The notes beneath the pieces were generated by a model. It made no database searches. It worked only from the letters and a program-made list of their open reading frames with translations, and was not told the origin of the DNA. A stretch of 64,000 bases of DNA from Paeniglutamicibacter gangotriensis Lz1y (lineage in GTDB: Bacteria > Actinomycetota > Actinomycetes > Actinomycetales > Micrococcaceae): the NCBI RefSeq assembly GCF_000348945.1, contig NZ_AOCK01000002.1, forward strand, positions 372,001 to 436,000, given 5' to 3'. Positions 17,698-27,158 of the stretch are shown here, one piece after another. A program made the position numbers and the translations under genes. Each line of letters starts with the position of its first letter. Position 1 is the first letter of the stretch.

Positions 17698-17978
17698 GCT
17701 TTGCCTCCCTTGCTGGCCATTGTGCGGCTCGTGTCGTGCGTTGATCCGCGGGTAGCTAATGTTCCGGTCCGCGGGACGCGTTCCTGTGCAAGAGAGCCGG
17801 CGGATCTAATCGAACAGTAGCAGGTTCACCGGGGCATCATCCGGAAGGGAGGTGGTTGGTGCCACCGAGAACGGGAGCTGGGAAGCGAAGCGATCAATGC
17901 CGAGGGCGGGGTGATTGGCAGGGTGCCCGCCTCGCGCCTTCTGAGGTGGCCGAAGGGCAGTCGTTCCGGTGAAAACAG
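17698..17978. other. Intergenic region upstream of DUF488
   Basis: No gene is supported between the DUF488 start and the terminator of tRNA-Lys copy 2. Confidence 0.5.
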
Positions 17979-18010
17979 AAGATCCGGCTTGCTGTGGCAA
18001 GCCGGATCTT
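17979..18010 (-). terminator. Terminator of tRNA-Lys copy 2
   Basis: AAGATCCGGCTTGC, loop TGTG, GCAAGCCGGATCTT: a perfect 14-bp stem just past the tRNA 3' end, with T-rich flank on the minus strand. Confidence 0.85.
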
Positions 18011-18019
18011 TTCTGTATG

Positions 18020-18092
18020 TGCACCCCTCGGGACTTGAACCCGAAACCTACTGATTAAGAGTCAGTTGCTCTACCAATTGAGCTAGGAGTGC
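18020..18092 (-). tRNA. tRNA-Lys (anticodon CTT), copy 2
   Basis: 73 nt, identical to 16450-16522. Identity ends at the tRNA boundaries and the terminators differ, so the duplication is confined to the gene itself. Confidence 0.95.
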
Positions 18093-18335
18093 GTTTGTTG
18101 TTTCGCTGGAAGTTCGTGGCTCCCGCGCTCTGCAACGACATGAAACTCTACCAGCTTGACGGCCGATTGCAAACCGAAACCCAGCTTTGCGATTGAGGTC
18201 ACAAAAGCGATCTTGAGATGGGCCGATGTGATCAATAGGGGAGTGGTGCCACGTCGCGTCACATAGACAGTCATTTGGGTGGGGGCAGCGTTTTGTCCTT
18301 GAGGGTGCCAGTGACCGGGCCATACGCTGAAGAGT

Positions 18336-19271
18336 ATGAAGCAGATGCGCGTTGTGACTTTCCCCAGTACCGAGCTCCTTGAAGCCGTCGGACCGTTGCC
18401 CGAGGGGATCAGTGCCGGTGTCTGGGACCTTGGCGGGGACCCCGTGGGTGTGGAGCTCGATGACATCGACGTGGCGGTCTTTCCCTACATGGCCAACTTC
18501 TCCGCCCTGCAGGGCGTTCGCCGGGCAAAGAACCTGAAGATGGTGCAGACACAGACCACCGGGTACGACGGAATCCATGAGCTGGTGGGTCCGGAGGTCG
18601 GGGTAGCTACTGCTGCAGGGGTTCATGCCGCCTCGACGGCGGAACTGGCCATCGGTTTGGCGATCGCCTCGTTGCGCGGGATCGGGGAGTCGGTGCGCGA
18701 TCAGAGTCAAGCTCATTGGAACCCGCAGCGCTGGCCCGGGTTGGCCGACCGCAAGGTCGCCGTGGTGGGTGTGGGCGGCATCGGCGAGGAGATCCGCAAG
18801 CGGCTCGAGCCCTTCGAAGTACAGCTGAAACGCTTTGGCACCCGCGCCCGCACCGATGAGCATGGCCAAATTCTGGCGGTCGAAGACTTGGCAGCCCATG
18901 CCCCGGATATCGAGGTGCTGATCTTGATCGTTCCGCACAACGCCGGCACGCACCATCTGGTGGACGCCGGGCTGCTGGCCGGATTGCCCGATGGCGCGGT
19001 GGTGGTCAACGTCGCCCGCGGACCGGTGGTGGACACCGACGCATTGGTTGCCGAGCTGGCGACCGGACGGTTGCGCTGCGCCTCGGATGTCTTTGACCCC
19101 GAGCCGCTTCCGGCCGACCACCCGATCTGGGAGTTGGACAACGCGCTGATCATCCCGCACAACGGGGGGAACACCGAGGCCTTCCTGCCGCGCATGACCG
19201 CGCTGCTCAAGCGCCAGGTCGCAGCGTGGGCCACGGGAGGCACGCCGGAAAACCTGGTGGCGAGGCCGTAA
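18336..19271 (+). CDS. D-isomer-specific 2-hydroxyacid dehydrogenase family protein
   Basis: 311 residues. The NAD-binding Rossmann segment VAVVGVGGIGEEI lies near residue 140, and the C-terminal RGPVVDTDALVAEL and DVFDPEPLP motifs are standard. These enzymes interconvert 2-oxo and 2-hydroxy acids; the substrate is unknown. The catalytic-His segment reads IPHNGGNT, keeping the His. The ATG at 18336 has no strong ribosome-binding site; an in-frame ATG at 18345 has GAAG upstream. It is a single gene, divergent from tRNA-Lys. Confidence 0.9.
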   Translation: MKQMRVVTFPSTELLEAVGPLPEGISAGVWDLGGDPVGVELDDIDVAVFPYMANFSALQGVRRAKNLKMVQTQTTGYDGIHELVGPEVGVATAAGVHAASTAELAIGLAIASLRGIGESVRDQSQAHWNPQRWPGLADRKVAVVGVGGIGEEIRKRLEPFEVQLKRFGTRARTDEHGQILAVEDLAAHAPDIEVLILIVPHNAGTHHLVDAGLLAGLPDGAVVVNVARGPVVDTDALVAELATGRLRCASDVFDPEPLPADHPIWELDNALIIPHNGGNTEAFLPRMTALLKRQVAAWATGGTPENLVARP

Positions 19272-19545
19272 ATAGGTGCCCTGGATCACGGACCGCGGTG
19301 AAACTCCATTGCGGTGGGCCCGCCGCGCGGGGTTGCCGGCAGCGCAGGCGAGGGCAGTGGTGCCAGAAATCCCTCCCCGGACGGCATGCGAATACCTTGA
19401 CCTGGGCAGGGGAGCCGGGCCTACGGTAGGTGTGGCGGCGTCGTGAAACGAGTCACGTTCATTTTGTGGAGCGTGCTTCGCCGTCCGCAGGTCCAAGTTC
19501 ATCGATCATGCCCGGTGCGGGCACCGAACGAAAGCGAGATTTGGC

Positions 19546-21663
19546 ATGAGCACCCCAACCCCCGAACCCACCCAGCCCAAGAAGGCAAACCCGAACGCAG
19601 ACCCGGGACACCCCCAAGGTAAGGCCTTGACCACCAGCCAGGGCACACCCCTGAAAGACACCGACCATTCGCTGAAGGCCGGGCCACGCGGACCGGTCCT
19701 GCTCCAGGACCACCACCTGCGCGAGAAGATCACCCACTTCGACCATGAGCGGATCCCCGAACGGGTGGTCCACGCCCGCGGGGCCGGGGCACACGGCATC
19801 TTCACCAGCTACGGCACCGGCTCCAAGATCTGCAGCGCCGAATTCCTGGCCGAAGGCGCCAACACTCCGGTGTTTGTCCGGTTTTCCACCGTGGCAGGCT
19901 CGCGCGGTTCGGCGGATACCGTGCGGGACACCCGCGGGTTCGCCACCAAGTTCTACACCGGGCAGGGTGTCTTTGATCTGGTGGGCAACAACATCCCGGT
20001 GTTTTTCATCCAAGACGGCATCAAGTTCCCCGACGTGGTGCACGCGGTCAAGCCGCACCCGGACCTGGAGATCCCGCAGGCCCAATCCGCCCACGACACC
20101 TTCTGGGACTTCGTCTCCCTGCACACCCAAGCTCAGGCCCACACCATGTGGTTCATGGCCGATCGCGGCATCCCGCGGTCCTTCCGGATGATGGAGGGCT
20201 TCGGGGTGCACACCTTCAGGATGACTGGCCCCGACGGGTCCACCTCCTTGGTCAAGTTCCATTGGAAGCCCAAACTCGGGGTGCATTCGCTGGTGTGGGA
20301 GGAGGCCATGCTCACCAACGGCGCGGACCCCGATTTCCACCGCCGCGACCTCTCCGAGGCCATCAAGGCTGGGGCCTTCCCCGAATGGGAGTTGGGCCTG
20401 CAGGTGTTTGAGGACAATGAGGAGCAGATGTTCAAGGGCATCGACCTGCTCGATCCCACCAAGTTTGTCCCCGAGGAACTGGCACCGGTGACGATGGTGG
20501 GAAAGATGGTCCTTGACCGAAACCCGTCGAACTACTTTGCCGAGACCGAGCAGGTCGCCTTCCACCCCGGGCACCTGGTGCCGGGGATCGATGTCACCAA
20601 CGACCCGCTGCTCCAAGGCCGGCTCTTTTCCTACATCGACACGCAGCTGACCCGGCTGGGCGGCCCGAACTTCTCCCAGCTGCCCATCAACCTGCCCCAC
20701 GCCCCGGTCAACGACATGCTGCGCGACGGCATGCACCAGACATACATCCACGAGGGCATCGCTCCGTATCATCCGAACTCGCTGGACGGTGGCTGCCCGT
20801 TCATGGCCGGGGAGGGAGGGAACATGGAACTGCCGTTCATCGACTTCCCTGAACGCGTCGCCGAGTCCGTCAAGGAACGCGCCAACCCGGTGTCATTTGA
20901 CGACCACTACAGCCAGGCCAGGATGTTCTACCGGAGCTTGGCCACCGTGGAGCAGCTTCATGTGCAGCAGGCCTACGCCTTTGAACTGGGCAAATGCGCC
21001 AGCGAAACGGTGCGGGCGCGGCAAGTGCAGGCTCTGGCCAACATCGATGCCCAGCTGTGTGCAGCAGTGGCAGGGGAACTGGGCCTGCCCGTACCCGAGG
21101 CTGACACCGAGGTGCCCGACGCGGCACTGTGCCCCTCGGTCTCGCAGCTCGGGGGCAGCTGGCCGGTCGAGGGCAGGGTGGTGGGGATCGTGGCAAGCCA
21201 CAGCACCGACGCCGCGGTGATCGAGCGCTTGGTGGCGGACGCCAACCTGGCGGGCATGCGGCCGCTGCTGGTCGCGCCGGTCGGTGGCACGCTGGCCGAC
21301 GGGTCACCGGTGGATAGGACGTTGCTCACGGCCCGCTCCATCGAGTTCGACGCCTTGGTGATAGCAGATGTCCTGTCCCCGTCGGACGGTGCCCGGGTGG
21401 ATCGCGATACCAAGGCCGGTGCCCCCACCCCCGAAGGCGGCAAAGATCTCGACCCGCGGTTCGTGTTGCTGCTCCAGGAGGCCTACCGGCAATCCAAGGC
21501 GATCGTTGCGCTGGACGGGGTGGGGCTTCGGTTCCCTGATGCCGGGATTCCCGCCGAAAGCGCCGGGGTGCTGCCAGCCGGGGTGGAGGAAGCCGTGGAG
21601 TTGGTGGCAGCGCTGCTGGCCTCGCACCGGGTGTGGGCGCGGTTCGATTCCCCGACCTCCTAA
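19546..21663 (+). CDS. katE: Large-subunit monofunctional catalase (HPII type)
   Basis: 705 residues, the length of clade II catalases, with a C-terminal flavodoxin-like (PfpI/DJ-1-like) domain from about residue 560. It dismutates hydrogen peroxide to water and oxygen using haem. Catalytic His76 is in [11 protein letters not shown], the distal Asn in [12 protein letters not shown], and the proximal haem tyrosine in [18 protein letters not shown]. The N-terminus is a disordered Pro/Lys-rich extension. The ATG at 19546 has a weak ribosome-binding site. A hairpin terminator follows ten bases after the stop. Confidence 0.97.
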   Translation: MSTPTPEPTQPKKANPNADPGHPQGKALTTSQGTPLKDTDHSLKAGPRGPVLLQDHHLREKITHFDHERIPERVVHARGAGAHGIFTSYGTGSKICSAEFLAEGANTPVFVRFSTVAGSRGSADTVRDTRGFATKFYTGQGVFDLVGNNIPVFFIQDGIKFPDVVHAVKPHPDLEIPQAQSAHDTFWDFVSLHTQAQAHTMWFMADRGIPRSFRMMEGFGVHTFRMTGPDGSTSLVKFHWKPKLGVHSLVWEEAMLTNGADPDFHRRDLSEAIKAGAFPEWELGLQVFEDNEEQMFKGIDLLDPTKFVPEELAPVTMVGKMVLDRNPSNYFAETEQVAFHPGHLVPGIDVTNDPLLQGRLFSYIDTQLTRLGGPNFSQLPINLPHAPVNDMLRDGMHQTYIHEGIAPYHPNSLDGGCPFMAGEGGNMELPFIDFPERVAESVKERANPVSFDDHYSQARMFYRSLATVEQLHVQQAYAFELGKCASETVRARQVQALANIDAQLCAAVAGELGLPVPEADTEVPDAALCPSVSQLGGSWPVEGRVVGIVASHSTDAAVIERLVADANLAGMRPLLVAPVGGTLADGSPVDRTLLTARSIEFDALVIADVLSPSDGARVDRDTKAGAPTPEGGKDLDPRFVLLLQEAYRQSKAIVALDGVGLRFPDAGIPAESAGVLPAGVEEAVELVAALLASHRVWARFDSPTS

Positions 21664-21672
21664 GCATCTCTG

Positions 21673-21697
21673 CGACGCCGGCCACGTGCCGGCGTCG
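21673..21697 (+). terminator. Hairpin downstream of katE
   Basis: CGACGCCGGC, loop CACGT, GCCGGCGTCG: a perfect 10-bp stem. No T-run. Confidence 0.6.
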
Positions 21698-21863
21698 GAG
21701 GGCCGATCGGTGGCTGTGCCAGGGCTTCTCTCTGCTGCTTTCGACCCCGATTCCGCCACACCTTCCGGTGCGCTTCGTTACGCCCACGGTGATCGGGTTT
21801 GCTTCATTGTGCCTGTCGTGCCTAGTATTTCGTGACTATCCAGCACCAACCAAAGGAATTGCC

Positions 21864-22163
21864 GTGGCCCAGGATTATGATGAGGTCCGACCAGACGTTG
21901 CCGAGGCATCTGAGCGGGTGCTCAAGTCCGTCCAAAAAATCGACGCACCCAGCGCCAAGAGTGTCCAGTCCGACCTGGAAGAAACCGACCTTTCCGAAGG
22001 TCAGGAGCTGCCCGGAGCGATTGTGCTCGACGAGCTGGTCGTAGAGGTCGTCCCCGAGGCTGCAGATGAATTCATCTGCGGCGAGTGCTTCACGGTACGC
22101 CACCGTTCACAGGTGGCAGTGGAGCGCGGCGGAGTGAAGATCTGCGTCGAATGCGAGAGCTAG
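21864..22163 (+). CDS. DUF4193-family zinc-ribbon-like protein
   Basis: A 99-residue acidic protein with the DUF4193 pattern: N-terminal MAQDYDE, a central ELPGAIVLDELVVEVVP segment, and a C-terminal CGECF...CVEC pair of CxxC motifs that probably binds zinc. The family is nearly restricted to actinobacteria and its role is unknown. It starts with GTG behind AAAGGAA. A hairpin at 22186-22228 follows the stop. Confidence 0.9.
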   Translation: MAQDYDEVRPDVAEASERVLKSVQKIDAPSAKSVQSDLEETDLSEGQELPGAIVLDELVVEVVPEAADEFICGECFTVRHRSQVAVERGGVKICVECES

Positions 22164-22185
22164 AGCTCACCGCTCGGTAAAGCCA

Positions 22186-22228
22186 TCTGCGACACCCGGG
22201 GGCGGAAGGTTCGCGGAGGTGTCACAGA
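22186..22228 (+). terminator. Hairpin downstream of DUF4193
   Basis: TCTGCGACACC pairs with GGTGTCACAGA with one mismatch, around a 21-nt loop. Confidence 0.5.
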
Positions 22229-22606
22229 TCGTGGACGGCCCCCTGCAGGTGAGGTTTTGGCTGCGACCCGGGCATCGTGAATCGAACACCCCAGCGGCCT
22301 CGGGTGGTAATCCCCGGGTCTGTGAACGCGGTGGACGGCATTGGGCGCCTGTCACTTAAACGGCGGGCGGCCGGGGCGCTTGGGGGGGAACCGGTGTAGC
22401 GGACACGGCCTTGGGCCGGCGCCCGGCCGTCCCAGCGCCGTGAAGCAACGCTCCTTCCCCTGCTGGCCCGCCGGGGAACACCCCCTGGCAGAGGCGCCGC
22501 CGGGGACCGATTCCCGGCCGGATGCGGGGGGGAATACAGACGAACGCCTCTGCAGCTGCCCCCCCCTATCCAGAGATCCAAGCCGAGGCTCGAGACGCTC
22601 CGTCGC
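22229..22606. other. Intergenic region between DUF4193 and the molybdopterin oxidoreductase
   Basis: Very GC-rich, with C- and G-runs; no gene is supported on either strand. Confidence 0.5.
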
Positions 22607-24166
22607 CTATTCCACGGAGAACTGGACGCGTTGCCAGCCGCTGGAACCATTGGGGACGGGATCGGCTTTCTCGCTGGTTTGAATTTCGCCATGGCCATCA
22701 ATGGCGCGCACGCTGACGGTGTGGTTACCCGATTCGCCGTTCTCCCAAACGTAGCGCCACTGGCGCCAGGTGTCGAGGGATGCTTCGGCCCCCAGCTCGG
22801 CATCCTTCCATTCCCCCTCGTCGATTTGGACCTGGACCGCTGAGATTCCCTTGGTCTGGGCCCAGGCGGTTCCGCCCATGACCACTTTTCCGGCCGGGAC
22901 GCTGGCAAAGGACCGTGGCACATCCACGCGGGAGGACAACTTGATGGGCCCCTGCTCTGCCCAGCCGCGCGTGGTCCAGTACGCAGCCTTGTCGGCGAAG
23001 CGGGTGACCTCAAGATCAACCACCCATTTAGTGGCCGACACATATCCGTAGAGACCAGGAACCACCATGCGGACCGGGAACCCGTGCTCCAGCGGCAAAG
23101 GCTCTCCATTCATGCCCACTGCCAGCAGGGCCATGCGCTCATCAGTGAGGACCTCAAGCGGGGTCGAGGCACTGAAACCGTCGATGGACGTTGACAGGAC
23201 CATGTCCGCGCCCTCCAGGGGCACTGCACGCTCCAGGAGCCTGCGCAACGGGTAGCCCAACCACTTGGCATTGCCCACCAATTGGCCACCCACCGGGTTG
23301 GAGACGCAGGTCAAGGTCAGATACGTTTCCACCAGGTCCTCGCCCAGGAGTTCGTTGAAGCTCATGGTGAATTCCTTTTCGACCATCCCATGGACCCGCA
23401 ACGACCATTCGGACGGATCGATGCGTGGCACCGAAAGTGCGGTATCGATCCGGTAGAAATCCTTGTTGGGGGTGATGAATTTCGAGATGCCAGCCACCTC
23501 GACCTGCGCCCCCACAGGTGGTGGCGTCGCCAGGACCTTGGCCGCAGGTAATCCGAGGGCGGAACGGGCCGAATCGGCCACGTTCCGCACCGTGGCCAGC
23601 GATTTGCCGACTCCGGTGGCCACTGCCGCACCCACCAGGGCCAGGGTGGTGCCGAGCAGAAAGTTCCTGCGGGAGGCGCCCGGTGCGGGGCCCGGATCCG
23701 GATCCAGGGACCTGGCCCTGGCCGCCAGCGTGATCAGCCAGCGCAGGGTGAGCACGCTAAACACCGCACCCAAAATGATGGGAGTCAGATCGACTGGCCC
23801 GGTGGCGGGCCGGGACAGCACGGCCGAGCCAATGGCTGCGGCAAGCACGACGATGATTCCGGCCGCGACGGGGAAACTACGAGTGGCCAGCACCCCGACC
23901 GCGACAGCTGCGATGGCGGCAACGATGCCCAAGGAAATGAACAGTGCCAATTTGTCGTTGGTGCCGAAGGTGGCAATGGCGAGGTCCTTCAGCCAAGGCG
24001 GTGTCAGATCGATGAAGACCGAACCCATGGCCACCAAGGGTGCCGAAGCGGTGGCGAAAAAGACCGACGCCAATTGTGCCACGGCAAAAAGTACAGCTGC
24101 CGATGTGAAACCTGAAAGCCCGAAGGCTCCCAGATCCCGCAGTTTTGTTGTTGGACTCTTGTTCAT
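22607..24166 (-). CDS. Membrane-anchored molybdopterin-dependent oxidoreductase (sulfite oxidase family)
   Basis: 519 residues. About four N-terminal transmembrane helices are followed by a twin-arginine segment (GASRRNFLLGTTLALVG) and then a sulfite-oxidase-type molybdopterin domain and a C-terminal dimerisation domain. The probable Mo-ligand cysteine is Cys287 in TLTCVSNPVGG. The catalytic part should face outside the cell; the electron acceptor is not encoded nearby. The ATG at 24166 has AGGTGA five bases upstream. A CCAATC-N16-CCGAAT motif at 24235-24262 is a likely SigK-type promoter. Confidence 0.9.
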   Translation of the reverse strand: MNKSPTTKLRDLGAFGLSGFTSAAVLFAVAQLASVFFATASAPLVAMGSVFIDLTPPWLKDLAIATFGTNDKLALFISLGIVAAIAAVAVGVLATRSFPVAAGIIVVLAAAIGSAVLSRPATGPVDLTPIILGAVFSVLTLRWLITLAARARSLDPDPGPAPGASRRNFLLGTTLALVGAAVATGVGKSLATVRNVADSARSALGLPAAKVLATPPPVGAQVEVAGISKFITPNKDFYRIDTALSVPRIDPSEWSLRVHGMVEKEFTMSFNELLGEDLVETYLTLTCVSNPVGGQLVGNAKWLGYPLRRLLERAVPLEGADMVLSTSIDGFSASTPLEVLTDERMALLAVGMNGEPLPLEHGFPVRMVVPGLYGYVSATKWVVDLEVTRFADKAAYWTTRGWAEQGPIKLSSRVDVPRSFASVPAGKVVMGGTAWAQTKGISAVQVQIDEGEWKDAELGAEASLDTWRQWRYVWENGESGNHTVSVRAIDGHGEIQTSEKADPVPNGSSGWQRVQFSVE

Positions 24167-24234
24167 GGGGTCACCTGCCGATACGTTGTGCTGTTTCCTC
24201 CTCGGCGTTTGCCAGGAGCAACCATTCACTTCGT

Positions 24235-24262
24235 ATTCGGAACGAGACGACCTGCGGATTGG
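24235..24262 (-). promoter_or_regulatory. Candidate SigK-type ECF promoter of the molybdopterin gene
   Basis: On the minus strand, CCAATC (24257-24262), a 16-bp spacer and CCGAAT (24235-24240), about 70 bp before the ATG. The same motif and spacing occur before the fasciclin gene. It resembles the CCATCC/CCGAAT consensus known for mycobacterial SigK. Confidence 0.65.
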
Positions 24263-24291
24263 ATGGCAACGGGGCTAAGTCGTGCGGTTTG

Positions 24292-25134
24292 CTAGAGTTC
24301 CTGGACCAAGATCGGATCGGTGGTTGGAGCAGGGGAGCCGGTGGCAGGTTCCACGGTGATGCCGAAGTGGGTCACGCCCTCCATCGAACCAGCAACCATC
24401 ACCAAACCATCACTCTGGGTTCCATCGAGCATGCCAGCCGAGACCGCCCCGGTTCCCGAGATCAGCCAGAGTTCGTATCCCTTGTCACCGGGCAGGGCCG
24501 GCAATCCCGACGTGGTCACAGCCATGGCCCCTTCGGCAGCGGAATAGGCCAAGGTGACCCTGGCCCCGTCATCGATTTCTTGGGTTTTGGACCGGACGTC
24601 GGCGGCCGTCAAGATGCGGGTGAGTTCTGATTGCTGGGTGCTCAGCACCGCCAGGCGTTCCTCAAGTTCTTGCTGCTGTGCATTTTGGTTGACCACCACA
24701 CCGCCCAATGCCCCGGCGGCCACCAAAAGCACGCCGGCAGCCAAGGCGAACATCCGCTGGTTCTTCGGCTTCGCCGTGGTTTCTGCTGGCACCGGTGGGG
24801 CCGGCAGTGGCTCGGCGCGCTGCAGGGGCTGTGGATCGTGTGCCGGGGACACCGCTTCGGCCTCGTGGTGGGCCGGGACTGCGGTCTGAGCCTCGGCAGG
24901 AGGAAGCTGCGGGGTGTTGCGGATTGCGGCCATAATGTTTGCCTTGACCCGTGCCGGGGGAGCAACGGGCTTCGCCGAGAGGCCGAGCAGGGCTGCAGTT
25001 TCCTGTAAGGCGTCCAGTTCTTCGCGGACAGCTTCGGAGTCTTCGGCATGGCGGAGCACGTCGTCGCGTTCCGCATCGCCCAGCGCGTTCAGGGCGAAGC
25101 TGCCGGTCAGCTCGTTCTTGTGCTTGTCCATCAC
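24292..25134 (-). CDS. rskA: Anti-sigma-K factor
   Basis: 280 residues. The N-terminal anti-sigma domain (about 1-75, with ELTGSFALNALGDAERDDVL), a Pro/Ala-rich linker, one transmembrane helix (FALAAGVLLVAAGALGGVVV) and an extracytoplasmic RskA-type C-terminal domain (GYELWLISGTGAVSAGML) are in the expected order. It should hold SigK inactive at the membrane until proteolysis releases it. The ATG overlaps the SigK stop by four bases (ATGA), so the two are translationally coupled. Confidence 0.95.
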   Translation of the reverse strand: MMDKHKNELTGSFALNALGDAERDDVLRHAEDSEAVREELDALQETAALLGLSAKPVAPPARVKANIMAAIRNTPQLPPAEAQTAVPAHHEAEAVSPAHDPQPLQRAEPLPAPPVPAETTAKPKNQRMFALAAGVLLVAAGALGGVVVNQNAQQQELEERLAVLSTQQSELTRILTAADVRSKTQEIDDGARVTLAYSAAEGAMAVTTSGLPALPGDKGYELWLISGTGAVSAGMLDGTQSDGLVMVAGSMEGVTHFGITVEPATGSPAPTTDPILVQEL

Positions 25135-25679
25135 GCTACTCCCATCAGGGTTCGAAGTTTGTTCATGCCATCACGTATTCGTGTTTTTGCGGTCCCCACC
25201 GGAATCTCGAGCATTTCAGCCACCTCAAGGTGGGTGTAACCACCAAAATAGGCCAATCTGATGGCATCGCGTTGCGTTTCGCTGAGCCGTTCCAAGGCCT
25301 GGATTGCTCGGCGGCTTTCATCGTGGTGGATGGCCGTCTCTTCAACGTCATCGTAGCTTGCCTGGAATTCCTTGATGCCTTGGCGCAAGTCACGATCCTT
25401 GCTGGCCTGGCTGGCCCGAACTCGGTCAACGGCCCGCCGGTGTGCCAGGGTCAACAGCCACGTGATGGCCTTGCCCCGGGTGGCGTCGTAGCGGGCGGCC
25501 TGTTGCCAGGCTTCCACAAAGACCTCTTGGGTCACCTCTTCGCTTTGTGCCTCGTCCTTCAGGACGCGTCGAATGAGGCCAAAGACCTGGGCAGACAGTC
25601 GATCGTAGAGTTCTTCAAAGGCGCTCTCGTTGCCCTCGGCAACCTGGAGCATCAGGTCTTCGGGGGTGGGAACGGACAT
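25131..25679 (-). CDS. sigK: ECF RNA polymerase sigma factor SigK
   Basis: 182 residues. Sigma region 2 (AFEELYDRLSAQVFGLIRRV and EEVTQEVFVEAWQQAARYD) and region 4 (LSETQRDAIRLAYFGGYTHL with a helix-turn-helix) are clear. ECF sigma factor, SigK group by linkage to RskA and a fasciclin lipoprotein, as in mycobacteria. The ATG at 25679 is used; an in-frame ATG at 25712 would add eleven residues (MSSHRLGETEL) but has a poor ribosome-binding site. No CCGAAT-type motif was seen before sigK itself. Confidence 0.93.
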   Translation of the reverse strand: MSVPTPEDLMLQVAEGNESAFEELYDRLSAQVFGLIRRVLKDEAQSEEVTQEVFVEAWQQAARYDATRGKAITWLLTLAHRRAVDRVRASQASKDRDLRQGIKEFQASYDDVEETAIHHDESRRAIQALERLSETQRDAIRLAYFGGYTHLEVAEMLEIPVGTAKTRIRDGMNKLRTLMGVA

Positions 25680-25762
25680 CAGTTCCGTTTCACCTAGTCG
25701 ATGTGAACTCATACCGTAAAGCGTCTCATGCATTCCAAACTCCACCCGACCTATCTCCTGGT

Positions 25763-25787
25763 GCGTCGAGAAGATAAGTCTCGACGC
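25763..25787. promoter_or_regulatory. Inverted repeat upstream of sigK
   Basis: GCGTCGAGA, loop AGATAAG, TCTCGACGC: a perfect 9-bp palindrome 50-85 bp before the sigK start. It is a possible operator, or a leader hairpin. The factor is unknown. Confidence 0.4.
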
Positions 25788-25821
25788 GTCCAGCCCCTCG
25801 GAGCCCGTGCCCCGACACACG

Positions 25822-25870
25822 CAGGGGGGCTGATGCATGAGCGGGATCTCCCTCATGCACCAACCCCCTG
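25822..25870 (-). terminator. Terminator of the fasciclin gene
   Basis: A nested hairpin: outer CAGGGGG/CCCCCTG and inner TGCATGAG/CTCATGCA. It is 37 bp past the fasciclin stop. Confidence 0.65.
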
Positions 25871-25906
25871 GCAGACCGATTTCCGCGGTTGCGGTGCTCG
25901 CGGCTA

Positions 25907-26596
25907 TTACTTCTTGGCCGGGGGCATCAAGACGGAGTCGATGAGGTAAACCGTGGCGTTGGCGGTCTGGACGCCGCCACAAATCACGTTGGCGTCATTG
26001 ACCATCAGCTCGTCACCGCTGCCGGTGACCTTTAGATCCTGGCCTTCGACGGTCGTGTGGGTTCCGGCGATGTCGCTGGGCTGGATCTGGCCGGGGACCA
26101 CGTGGTAGGTCAGCACGGTGCTGAGCATATCCGCGTCGGCGACGACGGCGTTGAGATCTTTTTCCGGAAGAGCTGCAAAGGCCTTGTCGACCGGTGCGAA
26201 GACCGTGAACTCGTCGCCGTTGAGCGTGTCAACCAGATCGACCTTGGGATTCAGCTCGCCGGACACTGCAGCGGTCAGGGTCTTGAGCATCGGGTTGTTG
26301 GAGGCTGCCACCGCTACCGGATCCTTGGCCATACCGGCAACCGATCCCTCGCCGCTCGGCACTGCCTTGGCGTAATCGGCACAACCCGCGCCAACGAGGT
26401 TGGCTGCCGGGTCCATGGCCGATGAGCTGGGCGATTCGCTGGCCATCGATGAGCTGCTTGGTGCCGAGGATGCACTGGAGGGAGCCATTGACTCACTGGA
26501 GCTGGATTCGGTTCCCGAGGAGCAGGCGGTCAGTCCCACGGTGGCAACTGCAATCAGTCCAAGTGCTCCAACAAACTTGCTGTTCATGCGCTTCAT
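25907..26596 (-). CDS. Fasciclin (FAS1) domain lipoprotein, MPT83-like
   Basis: 229 residues. The signal peptide ends in lipobox GLTAC (Cys25), then a Ser/Pro-rich linker of about 35 residues and one FAS1 domain with motifs [19 protein letters not shown] and TYHVVPGQI. It should be anchored on the outer membrane face and act in adhesion or an envelope role. In mycobacteria the homologous MPT70/MPT83 proteins are the main SigK targets. The ATG has AAGGAG seven bases upstream. A SigK-type motif lies at 26674-26701. Confidence 0.93.
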   Translation of the reverse strand: MKRMNSKFVGALGLIAVATVGLTACSSGTESSSSESMAPSSASSAPSSSSMASESPSSSAMDPAANLVGAGCADYAKAVPSGEGSVAGMAKDPVAVAASNNPMLKTLTAAVSGELNPKVDLVDTLNGDEFTVFAPVDKAFAALPEKDLNAVVADADMLSTVLTYHVVPGQIQPSDIAGTHTTVEGQDLKVTGSGDELMVNDANVICGGVQTANATVYLIDSVLMPPAKK

Positions 26597-26673
26597 GTCA
26601 TTCTCCTTGCCTGGCGGCGACCCGTGGGCTGCCGCACTTCCCCGACCCTGAGTGGTGCGGGCTGTCACAAGGC

Positions 26674-26701
26674 ATTCGGTGCCGTGGCTGACACGGATTG
26701 G
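26674..26701 (-). promoter_or_regulatory. Candidate SigK-type ECF promoter of the fasciclin gene
   Basis: On the minus strand, CCAATC (26696-26701), a 16-bp spacer and CCGAAT (26674-26679), about 78 bp before the ATG. Motif and spacing match 24235-24262 exactly. Confidence 0.65.
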
Positions 26702-27080
26702 AAATAGACCAAAATCTTTTTCAGGGGAGGGTCTCCCAACCGCAGGCAGCACGAACGGAGGGATCCTGGCTCTATGCGGACATTGAAGAAGCGGAGAAGA
26801 GGCACTTGGTCTCGGCTTCCGGGCGGTACTCCAATCATCGAGTTACTTGACGTTTCCGGATGTGGAATAGCAGCTCGGTATCGGCTTGAATTCCTTGGGC
26901 GCTTCTGTGCACCAGGCGCCTTGGCCGGATTTCCGACGGGATGCCTGCATTCGTTCCCAAATCTGGCATCCACGGACGAGATGTCCCACGTGATTTCAGG
27001 TTCTCAACAGCTGCTCGCCGAGCATCGGGCAGACACCCGACTAGGGGCCTGCCATCGTCGGATTCGTCGAAGGCCACGGC
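26702..27080. other. Intergenic region between the fasciclin and GNAT-like genes
   Basis: No gene is supported. Open frames here have no recognisable domain or start signal. Confidence 0.5.
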
Positions 27081-27126
27081 AAGAGGCCCCCGGAAGGGCG
27101 ATCGGGATCGCTTCCGGGGGCCTCTT
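27081..27126 (-). terminator. Strong terminator of the GNAT-like gene
   Basis: A perfect 16-bp stem starting AAGAGGCCCCCGGAAG with a 14-nt loop and A/T flanks. Confidence 0.85.
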
Positions 27127-27158
27127 ACGCGCGCCGCCAGCAGCCAGCGCGCGTGTGG

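Noticed and set aside
16449-18092. tRNA-Lys repeats as att sites of a mobile element
   Set aside because: No integrase or phage gene lies between them, and identity stops exactly at the tRNA borders with different terminators.
18048-20772. Long minus-strand frames opposite the dehydrogenase and catalase
   Set aside because: The plus-strand genes are certain and the antisense frames have no family.
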